Assembly (NCBI GenBank): GCA_028752905.1
Contig: JAQNBH010000007.1
Coordinates: forward strand, 40,899,872-40,963,871
Length of the DNA stretch: 64,000 bases
Reading direction: 5' to 3'
Source: Cladorhizidae sp. MBARI D1340-BT2
Taxonomy: Eukaryota > Porifera > Demospongiae > Poecilosclerida > Cladorhizidae
Positions 45,651-57,229 of the stretch are shown in pieces (within the stretch, counting starts at the first letter, position 1; each line of letters starts with the position of its first letter). The position numbers and the translations under genes are program-made. A model generated the notes under the pieces. The model was not told the DNA's origin and did no database searches. It was given only the letters and a program-made list of their open reading frames with translations.

Positions 45651-48600
45651 GAAGTATCTTCACTATTCAAAAGAAAGTCAAAGATTGGTGCTTCCAATAC
45701 TCCTAAATGTGTTTGGAAGCATAAGTTTGTGTGCTTGGCTTATCATGACCAAACAAAGATACCAAGAACAGAAACTGAAAAAGATGACCTACTTCAGGCT
45801 GGTATTGGGGAGAAAGAAATCGTTTTTTATGACTTGCAAATCAATTCTGACAGTTTTAGGGATTTACTCTTATGAAAATTTTCCAACTTTAAGAGAGGGT
45901 GGAGGATTTGAGTTTTTTAAGTGTGCTCCTAATTCAAGGAATTTGGAAAAGTTGTCAGCAACTACACTATCATCTCCAGATGTGCTTAAAAGACGGGTTA
46001 GATTTTCTCGCACATATATTCGTCCTCTACAACGAGATTTGGATATCTCTCCCATATTTGATTTGCCTGGTGGGGTGAGTTAACATTTTTGTTTCAATAG
46101 ATAACGTAATAATTATTTCTATAAATATTCATTTATATAGCCTAAAGAAAAATGCTTGAAATGTGGAATGATGTTCAGTATAGAGAAGTTGGCTGCTCAT
46201 GTGACTTCATGTTCCAGGTATATAACATACTAGTTATATGTAAATGATGGTAGAGTAATGTGTGTCTCATAGGGATGAAGTTGTTGATCTAACAAGTGGA
46301 AGTACTGGTAGCAGTTATTCTCCAACATTTAGGTAATTTGAAAGTCATAACTTACATGCAAGTGGAAAAGTGTTCGAAAAAGTTTCTTTTGGGGAGGAGG
46401 GGGAGGAGGGTTATTTTTTTGTTCCTAAAGAAGATCATAAGTGTCATAAGTGCATTATTTGTCAGAATTTTTTTTGGCATATAATTTTTTGCATAAATCT
46501 GCTATGAAAGATGTAGAACGAAAACTGCTTTATAGCAGTTTATACAAGCAACAAAAAAATGATTTTACTGATAAAAGGGATATTGAGATTGACTTGTCAA
46601 AAAAAGGAAACCGGAATTTGCCAATATTGATCACAAGTGTTTAGACAGGACATTACCACATCCATTATTTATGAAATCTGTATTATGTTGTGTACTTTAT
46701 TTTAAAAGGTCAAAGTTCCTCAAAAAAGACTTATTGTTTCCTTTTGATGAGTCAATCAATCCAATTCACTTTTTGGTTGTTTTATTAAAACATTTTTTGT
46801 GACTTTTAGCATCTGCCATTTAAAAAAAGTTGGTCAAACAAATATAGGGAGTAAATGTGTACTCTCTGATTATGCACAGCAAACTGCTATATATGCAATG
46901 CCAATCAAATTATTCCCTGTATAAATATATATGTAGGAGTGAGCAAGACCATTCTGAGGATAGTAGTGATCCTGATCTTCCAATGATCTCTATTAAGAAG
47001 TGCAAGAACAAGGTATGTGTCAGGATTGTGAGTGATGTTAGACTTCTACCCACATTTTATTGAATGTTGCATACAGTCTAGTGAGATAGAGAACAAGATG
47101 GTGGAGACTGCTATCATCCAGAGCATGGAAAGTGTTGCATCGGCAGAAGCCGTAGTGGGGGAAAAGTAATTTTTACAACAATAGGAAGTCTTTGTAATTT
47201 TCAATCTATACATCTACTAATATTTAATGTATTTATTCTCACCTTTGTTTGAGTTCTGCAATATTTTTGCTGCAGGGACAATCCTTTAGCCACTACTATA
47301 AAGAGGTTGAGAAGCAATATTGTTGAGTCTACATTTCACGTGGATGTGCGAAGGGAATTCCTTCTAAAGGATACCTTGAGAGAATTGAAGAAGAAGAAAT
47401 TTATTCCTACTAAGACAATAAAGGTACTTGTGTTTGGCCTTGCGTGCATGACCATGGCATTATTGAGTGGATACCTTGAGAGAATTGAAGAAGAAGAAAT
47501 TTATTCCTACTAAGACAATAAAGGTACTTGTGTTTGGCCTTGCGTGCATGACCATGGCATTATTGAGTTTAACTGCTAGTAAAATCAGAAAATTCATTCA
47601 AGTGTTGCCTGTACTTTTTTCTATCAGAGCTCTCATTTGAAATTTTAATCGCTAATTGAACATTATAGGTTACTTTTGTTGGAGAAGGAGCAGTTGATCA
47701 AGGTGGACCCAAAAGGGAGTTTTTCAGACTGTTAGCACAAGCAGTGTCTAGAGCATACTTCAGAGGGATGATCAAACCCCAAAATTTATGGATAACAATA
47801 TTACAGCAGTGCAGGTAAACAACGCTGGCAATTTTGCTTCGTATATTTCAGCACTTAGCAACACCATTTGATACATTTGAATGGTGTACTCTGACTTTGC
47901 AAACTTGAGGGTCACTATTCCTGATTCATTACTGCATGTACTTTTGATAAATATATTGTCAGTTGTAACTGGTCAGTTTATGGCGTTGCCTTTCTAAAGT
48001 AAGGCTGTCACAAACTTTGAATCTAAAAATGAATAAGCCAATACAGTGCTAGTGCTGTCTGCATGATTGATAACCTAAGAAAATAATAAATTGCATAATG
48101 GGTTGTTGTTGTGTTTTGGGGGGTGGAAGATGCTGGTGTAATTTGCTACTGATCAACAAGTTTTACAAACTGTTTTTTTTTTGTAAGACAACTAGTCATA
48201 GGCACGAGTTGTGACCAGGCTTTGTGATTATGATGACAATAATAGTTCCACGATTATGGTGACAATAAAAGTTACGTGATTATGATGACAATAATAGTTC
48301 CGTGATTATGGCCATTACCAATAAGTCGTGCATTCTGAGCGACTAAAAATGGTGCTTTGTTATACTTGAAACATTGTGGCATGCTACTGTGACTATCTTT
48401 TGTCTTTGCTCTAGAAGCAAGAGCTCTTCTTCATGGGACAGTTCCTTGTTTTGTCTATTATTCATGGAGGCAATGGCTATCCATTCATGTCGAAAGAAGT
48501 ATTCAAATATTTCGTGAGTGGAAGTTACCATTCTATTCTTGTGGAACCAGAAGAAATTCCTTGGATGCTCCTTCGATTTGTGGTGGGAAAGGTATATGTC

Positions 48601-49514
48601 AATGTTTGTGGGAAGCCAATTGTTTGTTCAACTAACTTAAATCAATTTTATAGATTAATGCAGCAGAAAGTGATGAAGAGCTTCAAATGGTGTTTGACAT
48701 GGATGAAGCTCTTGACCTTATCACTTCTACAGGGTTTCGTAAGGCTATTTCCTTTTTCACTCTGGACCTTCGTTCTGAAATTGTAGGAGCTCTACTTGAC
48801 TACCACTTGATGGGTAAAGTGAAAGCAGAAATGGACCAATTTCGGGAAGGACTAAATCTATTTGGGTTCCTGGACATGGTAAAGATTACTCCAGACCTTT
48901 ATGAGCAATTTTTCGTGTCGAGTTACTGTGCTCTAACACCAGGTTTGTCAATGCTGTTTTGGTGGGTTGACGAGTTATCATGTGATGTGTGTGTGTATAT
49001 TTTTTTATCTTATAGATATGATAAAGAATATTCTATGTGTTAAGTACTCAGTAAAAGGAAGTTACAATCGACCTGCAGAAGAGCAAACATATATTTATTT
49101 TGCTGATTTTCTGGATGAATGCGTTGGTGAGTTCTGCAATGTTTATAAAAGTGTTTTTTTCTCGGCTAAAATGCACTTGGACTACAGAGCTTCTTATATG
49201 CCTTTGTTCTCGGCTACCAATATTCTTGGACTTGTAATTATAATATATATATTTTTATGCTTGGTGTTTATGTAGATGATGACATTGGATGTTCGCTGGA
49301 GGATTTGTTTGTCTTTTTTTCAGGAGCTGATTGCATTCCTCCCCTTGGATTTAGCCATTCCCCTACACTAGTTTTCGTGCATAATCCTCAGTTGCCATCA
49401 TCATCAACATGCGACTTGATCCTTCGGATTCCAGCTACTTATTCAGACTACAATGAATTCAAGGAAGGGATGGTCCTTGCCCTCAAGGGTAACGATGGCT
49501 TTGGTGGTGTGTGA
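45582..49514 (+). CDS. HECT-type E3 ubiquitin ligase with a C2HC zinc finger (transposon-borne, two frameshifts)
   Basis: Eleven exons: 45582-46074, 46141-46217, 46273-46332, 46937-47012, 47077-47165, 47276-47423, 47669-47814, 48415-48591, 48654-48942, 49016-49126 and 49276-49514. All have AG/GT borders and, apart from two single-base shifts, agreeing phases (~634 residues). The N-terminal region WKHKFVCLAYHDQTK ... YENFPTLREGGGFEFFK ... YIRPLQRDLDIS is typical of invertebrate and fish HECT proteins of the G2E3-like type. The next exon gives CLKCGMMFSIEKLAAHVTSC (C-x2-C-x12-H-x4-C). The HECT domain starts VTFVGEGAVDQGGPKREFFR and ends ADCIPPLGF ... STCDLILRIPATYSDYNEFK. The Cys in STC is the expected ubiquitin-accepting residue. 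Frameshifts at about 45870 (one extra base) and about 47765 (one base short) may be true damage or sequence errors. Confidence 0.85.
47371..47569 (+). repeat. 100-bp tandem duplication of a HECT exon end plus donor
   Basis: The block starting 'gataccttgagagaattgaa' occurs at about 47371 and 47471, each with the donor ATAAAG|gtactt. Splicing from the first donor keeps the frame. The second copy falls into the intron. Confidence 0.9.
48210..48320 (+). repeat. ~34-bp repeat, 3 copies, in a HECT intron
   Basis: Copies of 'gtgattatgatgacaataat' + 'agttcc' between exons 7 and 8 of the HECT gene. Confidence 0.8.
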
Positions 49515-49519
49515 CTCCA

Positions 49520-50710
49520 TAGCTACAGACCAAACTGTTGCTGAGAGTTTGTAATGATGACGTTTGATGATGATTGCACTTGAGACTTAATTAAGAATTG
49601 TATCTGGCATGGCAGCTGTAGATGCATCTATGTATATACTATCCAAACTTTATAAAATATTCAACATAAAGATGGTGTATATTTATATCTACACACACAC
49701 TCACACATGCACCACAATGTCTATTAAAAAAACACGAGATGCCCATTACCATCAAAAGTCTATGTTCTCGGACTGTACCAGCACAGAGGGAGGGTACGAA
49801 ATAGTACTTCAGATGAAAGCTTGAAACTATATTGCTACAGATTCGATTATATGTTTTAAATATGTTGCAACAATATCCTGTTGGAGGAGTATGAATTGTC
49901 AACACACACTACAAGCATACACACCCACTGATGACCCCTGCCAGCCGAAGAGACAAAAATGCTGATTGCTAATCAACTTGCTCTATGATTCTCCCCCTGA
50001 TGTTCTAGCCTTCAGGAATATGAGAATGGAAAGTAATTTTGTTCTTTTTCTTGGTTTTATCTTTGGGGCCAATAAAAGGTATATAGCAGGAGTATGTTCT
50101 TAGGTTTAAAATAGCTTGGAGCATTGTCTTCAGGTAGTTGATCAGGATCAGGCAACATTTGCTTATAAGTAAATGTCACTTCTTTCCTTTGACATGTGAG
50201 TCTGGCTACTAACTTATGAGTTCAAGTTTGTGAGAATTTCTTTTTTCCCCATAAAAATAATGACAGCGGTGTGTGTGACTTAAACACGTGCAAAGTACTA
50301 TCTAATGGCAAAAACCAAAGTTGTTCCATCTTCAGGAAAGATGTCCTCATACATACTCGAACAAAGGCCAAGTGAGCTATATAGAGACATGAAAAATAAT
50401 TTTAAGCAGGGCTCCAATATAAACTCACAAACCCCTGATCAATAGGCTGGCATGGCACCTCTGAACCAAAGGTACAGGATGGTAAGGGGAAGATTATTTT
50501 TTTAATACAGGAATGATGAAGGGGTAACCCACAGCAGGGAGGGTAGGAAGATTAGGGGGGGGGGTGGATGGGAAGAGTTGACACGTGGTTGGTAGTGAAA
50601 CGATGCATTCTAGTAATAAAAAACTTTTTTTACGTGTAGAGCTATATAATTATACAAAAACACAATTAAGACCAAAAATGTGAAAAGAATTTGGAGTGTC
50701 ATAATAAGTG
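49520..50710 (+). other. Convergent gap between HECT and integrase genes
   Basis: Contains an (AC)n stretch at about 49690 and a partial reversed copy of the dispersed motif (49996-50016, 'tgttctagccttcaggaata'). A G-rich stretch lies near 50560. Shared 3' ends of the two genes must lie here. Confidence 0.5.
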
Positions 50711-50717
50711 ATTACTC

Positions 50718-50987
50718 TTATAATTGCCGTTCCCCTACAAATGATTTTGCTAGAGCAAATTGTGTTATCATTTGCTGGGAAAATATATTGGTGGACACAG
50801 AGGTTAAAATTGCTTTCAGTTCTGCCTTGTTGAAACCAGTTAGAACATCACATACTTGATCCACAGTTACTCTGTTGTCATCGTATGCTCCTGAAACCGG
50901 ACCATCCCAATCAATTCCATAATTTGAGCCTGCTACCTAATAACACCATAATAAATCATAGTTCCACATGAGTAAAAATTCACAAAC

Positions 50988-51019
<32 letters not shown>

Positions 51020-52183
51020 TATACATGTATATGACTTAATTTTAATTATATTAACTGTCCAAGACGATGTCCAGCACATGCACTTCCATTATGTCTATAC
51101 CTGATATACTCGCTGTAGTATTTTCCTATAGATGTGCAATGCCAATATTTCAGGATAGTTATTTTACTGAAAATACACTTTGCTCTCCTGCACATGCACA
51201 CTATTGACTGCGGCTATGGTAGAAGTATTATAACTGGATGATAAAGCAGTAATATTCAATGAGTATAACATTTATTACACTCGACAGACTGGTTATATCC
51301 ATTGCATGCTGTTGTTACTCAACTTCAACTCCTGAAAGTATGACCCTGTGCTCGTGAAATAACTCTCCATATTCCATTCTGACTCGTGTAATAATTAATA
51401 ATTACAAGTTCAAGGAGAAATATGAATACTCACCTGCAACCCAGTTGCTACACTATCACTCTCACTGATGTTATGAAGACCTAGTATCCATAATTGTTGA
51501 GGAGTTTTGTTGTTTTCAGTCCTCATTCGATGATGAGCCCATCCATGACGAAACATATCTAGGTGGTGCTGTATAAGAGGTGTGAAAACAAAGTGAAGTG
51601 TGTATAGCTCCAAAGGTGAGTCCACATCCAGAAGCCCAATATCCTCCATGTGATAGAAGAGGTAATAGAAGAATGATATGCATCCAGTGAAGAGGTCTCG
51701 CCACAAACGTTCAATGCGCTGATTATGTGTGCTTCTCCCAGTAATTGCACTACTTCGATCTGGACCACGTTCTGGATGCTCTACCATATACCTGGCCACT
51801 GCTACATTTTCACCACCTCTGTCCATACGTACTCTAGAAGGAAGGCCATGCTCTTCTATAGCTTTCATAAAGGAATGGAGAACAGTACCAGAACGATTGT
51901 TAGTGGCAACGCTAAGATACATGACCAGTCTACTGAAGCCATCTATGCCACCATGCACAACAAATCTCCACCGAATCAATTTGTGATATCCATCAATATG
52001 CCATAAAGCATTTGGTGACGAGACATGGTATTGACGACGGTGCAATACATTTCTAATCCGTGAACTGACACCCGAAGCATCAACTCGATGTAAACAATCT
52101 CTGACTCTTTCACGCTGAACAACAATACCACAGCTTTTAAGCCTTCCACTCACTTTTTCTCCTATTCTCCTTGTCATTTGCAA
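50718..52183 (-). CDS. DDE integrase (rve-like) of the 12.4-kb element
   Basis: Two exons, 51434-52183 and 50718-50936, phase 0 (donor TTGCAG|gtgagt, acceptor ttattag), 322 residues from the ATG at 52183. The end of a helix-turn-helix-like region ([17 protein letters not shown]) precedes a retroviral-type integrase core: [13 protein letters not shown] (first Asp), [23 protein letters not shown] (second Asp) and [13 protein letters not shown] (Glu), spaced D-57-D-36-E. The C-terminal exon ends [18 protein letters not shown] ... with TAA. This family occurs in many copies in invertebrates and fish, usually as stand-alone 'integrase core' genes (general knowledge). Here it lies within inverted repeats and a target duplication. 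The N-terminal HTH part seems deleted. Confidence 0.88.
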
Positions 52184-52391
52184 TGGCCAAAAATAAATCC
52201 CTTAGGGCAGAGAATAATTCATTTTGTTGACCATTGAGCAGAATAATATACTCAAGTGCTAGTTCAACTTGCTCCAAAAGGTGATCAAGTGTTTCTTCAT
52301 TACAATTACGATAGTTACACTGAACGCATGTGACAGCTTCTTCAACAACTGAAATAACTTCATCCTCAATGTCCTCTTCTAAAAGTTCCAT
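52137..52391 (-). CDS. N-terminal part of the integrase protein, in a shifted frame
   Basis: ATG at 52391: [20 protein letters not shown], then a helical acidic segment ([20 protein letters not shown]). It ends at a stop at 52137, overlapping the integrase frame by 46 bp in another phase. In relatives an acidic helical N-terminus precedes a helix-turn-helix region and the integrase core. Here the middle part is absent, so a deletion or frameshift probably fused both ends. A GT donor-like 'aaaaagtgagtgg' lies in the overlap. Confidence 0.5.
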   Translation of the reverse strand: MELLEEDIEDEVISVVEEAVTCVQCNYRNCNEETLDHLLEQVELALEYIILLNGQQNELFSALRDLFLAIANDKENRRKSEWKA

Positions 52392-52479
52392 TTGTAGTAC
52401 ATGATATATTTGATGTTTTAGTATACAGATAAGCCTGCAATAAGATACCATAAATATACATATAATTAGATTGCACATG

Positions 52480-53560
52480 TTCTATTAATTTCATGAAATG
52501 CCCCAACATTTAGATATCAATCAGGTAATAATAGCTTTGTGCATATATTTGTCGATTGCTCTTCATTCCAGGTCAGCTTCATCATGAAAAGATAATTAAA
52601 ATCACAGATCTCTCCATCTCCAGTTTGGCTACCCAGTGGTGATAGCTGCTACATGCATATGCAGTGGATGCAGACATCTTATGCATCATTATCTTCATTG
52701 AAAGCAACAGCAATTGAGCCTTCATTAGCTGTTCCTCAGATAAATGTCTCTCAGCTTTTTTCTCACAGATTTATACTCTGAGACACCAACATTTTATATC
52801 TCATAGCATTGGCTGCATTTCACTTATGAGCAATGGCATTTCAATACAATCATAGATGGGTAGGTGTGATATCCATATGTACATAGTCCTTGAATTAGAC
52901 TCAAATATCTGCCTGTTCTTTGTTCTGGTCAGTGCAAGGGAGAGGCTTAGGGGACTCAAGCTCTCTCCTTAGATATGCATGCATGGACTCAGTTTTCTAA
53001 ATGCTAAGACCGAGGATAGGATATTGTAATGCCTTGGCTACTCATGATCAATAGAAACATTATTAGTTCGTGAGTGGAACACAATATAACAAAAATTCCA
53101 GAACTCACACAACTGGTGATTCAGTCTACGCTGCAACACAGCTAGCTAGTGTCATGTATTGCAGTATACATAGGATACTGCAACACAGATATGTTATAGC
53201 TAGCTAGTGTCATGTATTGCTAGGATACTGCAACACAGATATGTTACAGCTAGCTAGTATCTTGTATTGTTGTAGTATACATAGGACACTGCAACACAGA
53301 TATGTTAGTATCATGTACTGTAGTTAACATAAACACAAATACGTTATTAAAACTAAACGTACTACACAGAGTTAGCTTGCATTCCAGCTCTGCCAGACCT
53401 CAGGAGCAAATGAAAAAGAGCGGAGTTCCTAATATTTTGGTTCTGTGAAATATCTGAAAATTATTTTGTTATATTGGAAATGGCAGACGGCAAAAATACA
53501 GCTAATATATCAGCTAAAACGCACATTGACAGCTTCTTAGCATACCCGACTGTGGTTTCT
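52480..53560. other. Inside the 12.4-kb element, no gene
   Basis: Probable upstream region of the integrase gene. A ~58-bp repeat ('tactgcaacacagatatgtt' with 'agctagctagtgtcatgtat') is present 3 times at about 53140-53330. No coding frame recognised. Confidence 0.5.
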
Positions 53561-53566
53561 GCCTTA

Positions 53567-54214
53567 AGGGGGGGGGGGGGGGGATAATGAATACACCTCG
53601 ACAATACCAATCATAAGTAATCATAACTTCCCACTACCCTCTATCAACATAATTGTTGTACCAAAATGTAGCTTAGAAGATAAACTATTTAATGATATAT
53701 TTATCTTTTGTCAAGGAATGAAGAAGAATCGCGTCTTGTTATATTAGAAGAATTTCCACATATTTCTCCCTAATTTCTCACCCAAACTCCATAATTTATA
53801 TATCACCAAAATGCTTATTGTGTGCTCTCTAACCTAAAGTAATTTATTTTCACTGTTATGAGAATGTGTTGGGTCTAGACCAGCATATCTGCATTTGGTT
53901 TGTATTGGTTTGTATGGGATTTCCCCCCCTCTCCTGTGGTGCATTATCATACTTCTTTAGGTGAAACTACTACTTGTACTCTTACCTAACAGCCATTTAG
54001 CATTATTAATGGATTTTTAATTCGAGGACAGGGCAAAAGTTAGATTGCCTGGCTGACACTTTGGCATAAATAATATCTATGACAAAAGTTAAATACATCA
54101 TTAAATAGCTTATCTTCTAAGCTACATTTTGGTACAAAAATTATGTTGATAGAGGGTAGTGGGTGGAAGTTATGATTGGTATTGTCGAGCGGTATTTTTT
54201 TGACATTCCCCCCT
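53567..54214. mobile_element. MITE (648 bp, long inverted repeats, TA duplication) nested in the 12.4-kb element
   Basis: Both ends read AGGGGG... inward and share ~130 bp of inverted sequence, for example 'TCGACAATACCAATCATA' and 'ACCAAAATGTAGCTTAGAAG' followed by ATAA. Flanked by TA at 53565-53566 and 54215-54216. The left end contains an expanded G run. No ORF. Inserted after the host element. Confidence 0.85.
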
Positions 54215-54218
54215 TATG

Positions 54219-55450
54219 TTAGCTCCAAAAACACTTAAAAGCTTGCCCCGACTCGTAACTATGGTAGTAAACCAGCAGCCTCCCAAAACATTTAAACCCC
54301 TGGAATTTGTCTTTAATATGCACCTCAACTAAATTTCAACTCCAAGTAGACCACACCCTCAAGTAGACTGCATCCTCAAATAGATCCTGGTCACAAAGTC
54401 AAAATGAATTGAAGCAATTTCTCAGAGCATCTGCAGTCTTCTAGTGATAACATTATGAATGGACTATGCTCCATAAGTTATATAAGTTGAGGAAAATGAA
54501 GTGCATATATAGTCCAGGTCATAATACGCTAGATTGATGATGATGACATTACGAGATTTATTAATTTTTTTACATCACATCCTATAAAGGATTAAGGATT
54601 CTTGTTTTTAGTGCCAATGTTTCAACTGGGATACTTCATCAGATGAAGATTGAAATATTTGGGCTGAAAGAGAATCTTAAGTATTTGATGTCAGCTGAAA
54701 GTAATCGTAATTTTTTGTTTGGCCACAGCAGATGTTTCTCATCCAGGAAGTACTCATCCAGGAGTAATTAAAACTAATGGGAAGAAAAAAGGGGGGAAAG
54801 GAACAATACACTGACTGCTGTGTGAACAATGAGTCAGCAAGCCAAGCAAAGGTCAAGACTGTGCTGTGCTTTGAAAAGTCTCGGCTTGAAAAATCAATGC
54901 CAAAATTTAGGAATTTTTTTGAGTGGGAGTTTTGGATGAGGGAGGTGGAAGAGAGACAGGAAATTTATCTGCTGTGGCCTTGTATACTATCCTCTTTTCA
55001 CAGTACCAGATGTCTTGCATCACCAGTACACAGATGACATGATAACCCAGTCACTTGCTTTGAGAAATTTTAGTAAAGCTATGAAAATATAATCTAAAAC
55101 TACTGCACTTGCACTAAGCCAATTTGGATGTGGGGTGGCAGAGGAAGGGTAAGAGAGAAGCTGGCTAGCCAGTGACATCACAAAATGGTCCAGTGCCTGC
55201 TGGAGGCACTATTGTGGTACACTAATATAATATAAACTGCTGGGGTATGATGAGGGAAGAGCAATACCTAACGGGTAGTGGGTTGGTGAACGTGCCTAAA
55301 GACTGTAGATCATCTGCTAGCCTTACAGGCAATAATCTTACCAGAGTTTATAGTCTGTCTTCCCTTTTCTTTTTCCCTCTTAGTCTTTCTCACTCTCCCT
55401 CAAGGAGTAAGTTTTTCTTCGATCGTTTAGTAGCTGCAACCAAGTTTTAA
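54219..55450. other. Inside the 12.4-kb element, right part, no gene
   Basis: A minus-strand copy of the CTGATGA/GAAAC motif lies at 54619-54642. The frame at 54777-55037 (plus) has no recognised similarity and crosses a purine-rich tract. Confidence 0.5.
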
Positions 55451-55455
55451 AGATA

Positions 55456-55670
55456 TTCTGCCATCGATTTTTTGTGAACGATTTTTTGTGAACGATTTTT
55501 TGTGAACGATTTTCTGCCATCGATTTTTTGTGAACGATTTTTTGTGAACGATTTTTTGTGAACGATTTTTTGTGAACGATTTTTTGTGAACGATTTTTTG
55601 TGAACGATTTTTTGTGAACGATTTTTGTGACATTTTCACTTCACATTTTTGTCGCATTCCGCGTTCCATA
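55456..55670 (-). repeat. Right terminal inverted repeat with 14-bp tandem units
   Basis: Inverted copy of the left end: about 12 units of 'cgattttttgtgaa' followed by the unique tip ending CGCATTCCGCGTTCCATA at 55670. Shorter than the left array (about 20 units). Confidence 0.95.
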
Positions 55671-55676
55671 CGATAG
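55671..55676 (+). repeat. Target-site duplication, right (CGATAG)
   Basis: Exact repeat of 43276-43281. The flanking sequence continues 'cgctaggCCAATgg', which includes a CCAAT-like box that would have been ~110 bp from the PLC copy 1 ATG before insertion. Confidence 0.9.
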
Positions 55677-55679
55677 CGC

Positions 55680-56690
55680 TAGGCCAATGGTTTGCCCATT
55701 TTGATCGGTTGACGTTATAATGTCATCTTTGATCTGTGTATATATTTTTGATTGGCAACTTGATGGCTGGTGTAATTTTAACTTCCTGTTTTGACGTTTC
55801 TTTTATTGGCAACTTATCTGTCTGTGGTCTTTTTGGCTACTTGAAGTTTTTGATTTGCAACTTGATCTGCACTCTTTTGTTGTAGTTCATAGGTCCAGTC
55901 TACACATAGAATGGATCTGAGGATGCCTAAAATAATACAGGTTCCTAAAACTGCTATCATGGAAAGCAAACAGGAAATCAGCAATCCTATATTGCCCTGG
56001 AATTTGATTCTACACAAGGGAACTATTGATTGTGTAATTCCTCTTTTTTTCCATCAAATCTTTTTCAACATTTTCAACAGACTCTCAGTTGACATAGAAT
56101 ATAACGACTTTCTTTAGCATCTTTAATATTCCTGATGAAGGCTATATAGGACACTAGTTTTGAAACATCAAGAAGAAAATGATGTATTTTCACATAATAA
56201 TAATAATAATATATTATTCAAAATACATATAGCCTACATATCTGGGTGAGGATACTTGTCCCTCACGGGCATGTTACATAAACTTTACTATGGACTAGAG
56301 TCAATCAGATATGCTATGATGTCATCTATTCTTGCAGACCAGACCTATAAATTGAGTAATAATAGTTATTCTTCATGCAAGATGCTTATTTCATGGTAGA
56401 ATATTATTACATTGCAGGCCCGTAGGAAGCAAATCTGAACAAAAACCACGCCCACACCAACCCACATCTGTCATTACCACTGTTCAATGATGATGATGTC
56501 ACAATTGTCACAATAACGATGTTCTTATAAGTATCATGCAGTGGAGAAATACTGCCTTAGATTTCCAAGATTCAATACCTTATCATTACATCTTATGTTA
56601 AAGAAACTTGATAAATACTGAAGAGACACTGGATAAGATCAATGTAGTAGTTAAATAAAAGCAATAATAATAATAATAATAAAATAAAGT
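55680..56690. other. Flank of the 12.4-kb element, no gene
   Basis: Carries copy d of the dispersed motif at 56131-56166 (CCTGATGAAGGC ... TTGAAAC) and a short (AAT)n at about 56200. Direct repeats ('ttgatttgcaacttgat', 'tattggcaactt') lie at 55740-55865. No coding exon supported. Confidence 0.5.
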
Positions 56691-56914
56691 GTATATAGCG
56701 TAAACAACCTATTATCAACCAGCATCAATTATCAACCAATAGCGCATCAATTATCACCCAGTCAAATATCCGAAAGTGCGCGGAGGAAAGCGGGAGTGTT
56801 GGTGTGAAGAAGGCGTGAGAGAGTTTGTTTGTAGGCTCGATTTGCACTGAGGTAAGTCTTTTCAGTGATTTATGGAGCTATATTCTAGCTCTTCTACCCT
56901 TTCATTTCATAGCT

Positions 56915-57226
56915 ATGCCTCGGAAGGGTGTGAGAAAACGCTTGTCTAGGCGAAAATCTCAACCATCGCCGTCATCATCTAGCAACCCAGCTCCTAGGCC
57001 ATTAGTAAAGCGAAAACAATGGACTGACCAGCAAATGGAAGCAGCAATGAAGGCAGTTGAAGGAGGCCAAGGGATAGATAAAGCAGCTGGCGATCATGGG
57101 GTCCCTGTATCCACTTTGCAGAATCGAGTAAGTGGCCGAGTAAAACAAGAAGCAAAGAAGAAAAGAGAAGGGAAGAGGAAGTGTGAGGAAGAAATAGGAA
57201 GGAAAAAAGAAGTGAAGAGAAAGTGA
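56915..57226 (+). CDS. Pipsqueak-type helix-turn-helix protein (N-terminal part of a pogo/jerky transposase)
   Basis: ATG at 56915 after a 5' intron (donor ACTGAG|gtaagt near 56852, acceptor ttcatttcatag at 56912). Product of 103 residues. The basic Ser/Pro-rich start MPRKGVRKRLSRRKSQPSPS is followed by the HTH QWTDQQMEAAMKAVEGGQGI + DKAAGDHGVPVSTLQNRVSG, the pipsqueak fold used by pogo/jerky transposases to bind DNA. A highly basic tail then runs to TGA. The CENP-B-type second HTH and DDE core are missing. The fragment could still bind element ends or host DNA (inference). Confidence 0.75.
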   Translation: MPRKGVRKRLSRRKSQPSPSSSSNPAPRPLVKRKQWTDQQMEAAMKAVEGGQGIDKAAGDHGVPVSTLQNRVSGRVKQEAKKKREGKRKCEEEIGRKKEVKRK

Positions 57227-57229
57227 CAG

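Larger units (their letters stand above)
43282..55670. mobile_element. 12.4-kb DNA transposon carrying a HECT E3 ligase and a DDE integrase
   Basis: Defined from the sequence by inverted termini and a perfect 6-bp target duplication. Left end: TATGGAACGCGGAATGCGAC then AAAAATATGAAGTGAAAATG. The right end on the reverse strand is the same with one A/G difference, followed in both by inward 14-bp repeats. Cargo: a spliced HECT-type ubiquitin ligase (plus, 45582-49514) and a spliced integrase (minus, 50718-52183 plus an upstream frame to 52391), convergent with a ~1.2-kb gap. There is a possible small first exon at 43663. No DNA polymerase, ATPase, RT or LTR was seen. A MITE (53567-54214) is nested inside. 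Six-base duplication and integrase recall Polintons/Mavericks, but their hallmark genes are missing. Confidence 0.85.

Noticed and set aside
43282..55670. Polinton/Maverick
   Set aside because: The 6-bp duplication and integrase fit, but no protein-primed polymerase B, packaging ATPase, protease or capsid gene was recognised, and the size is smaller.
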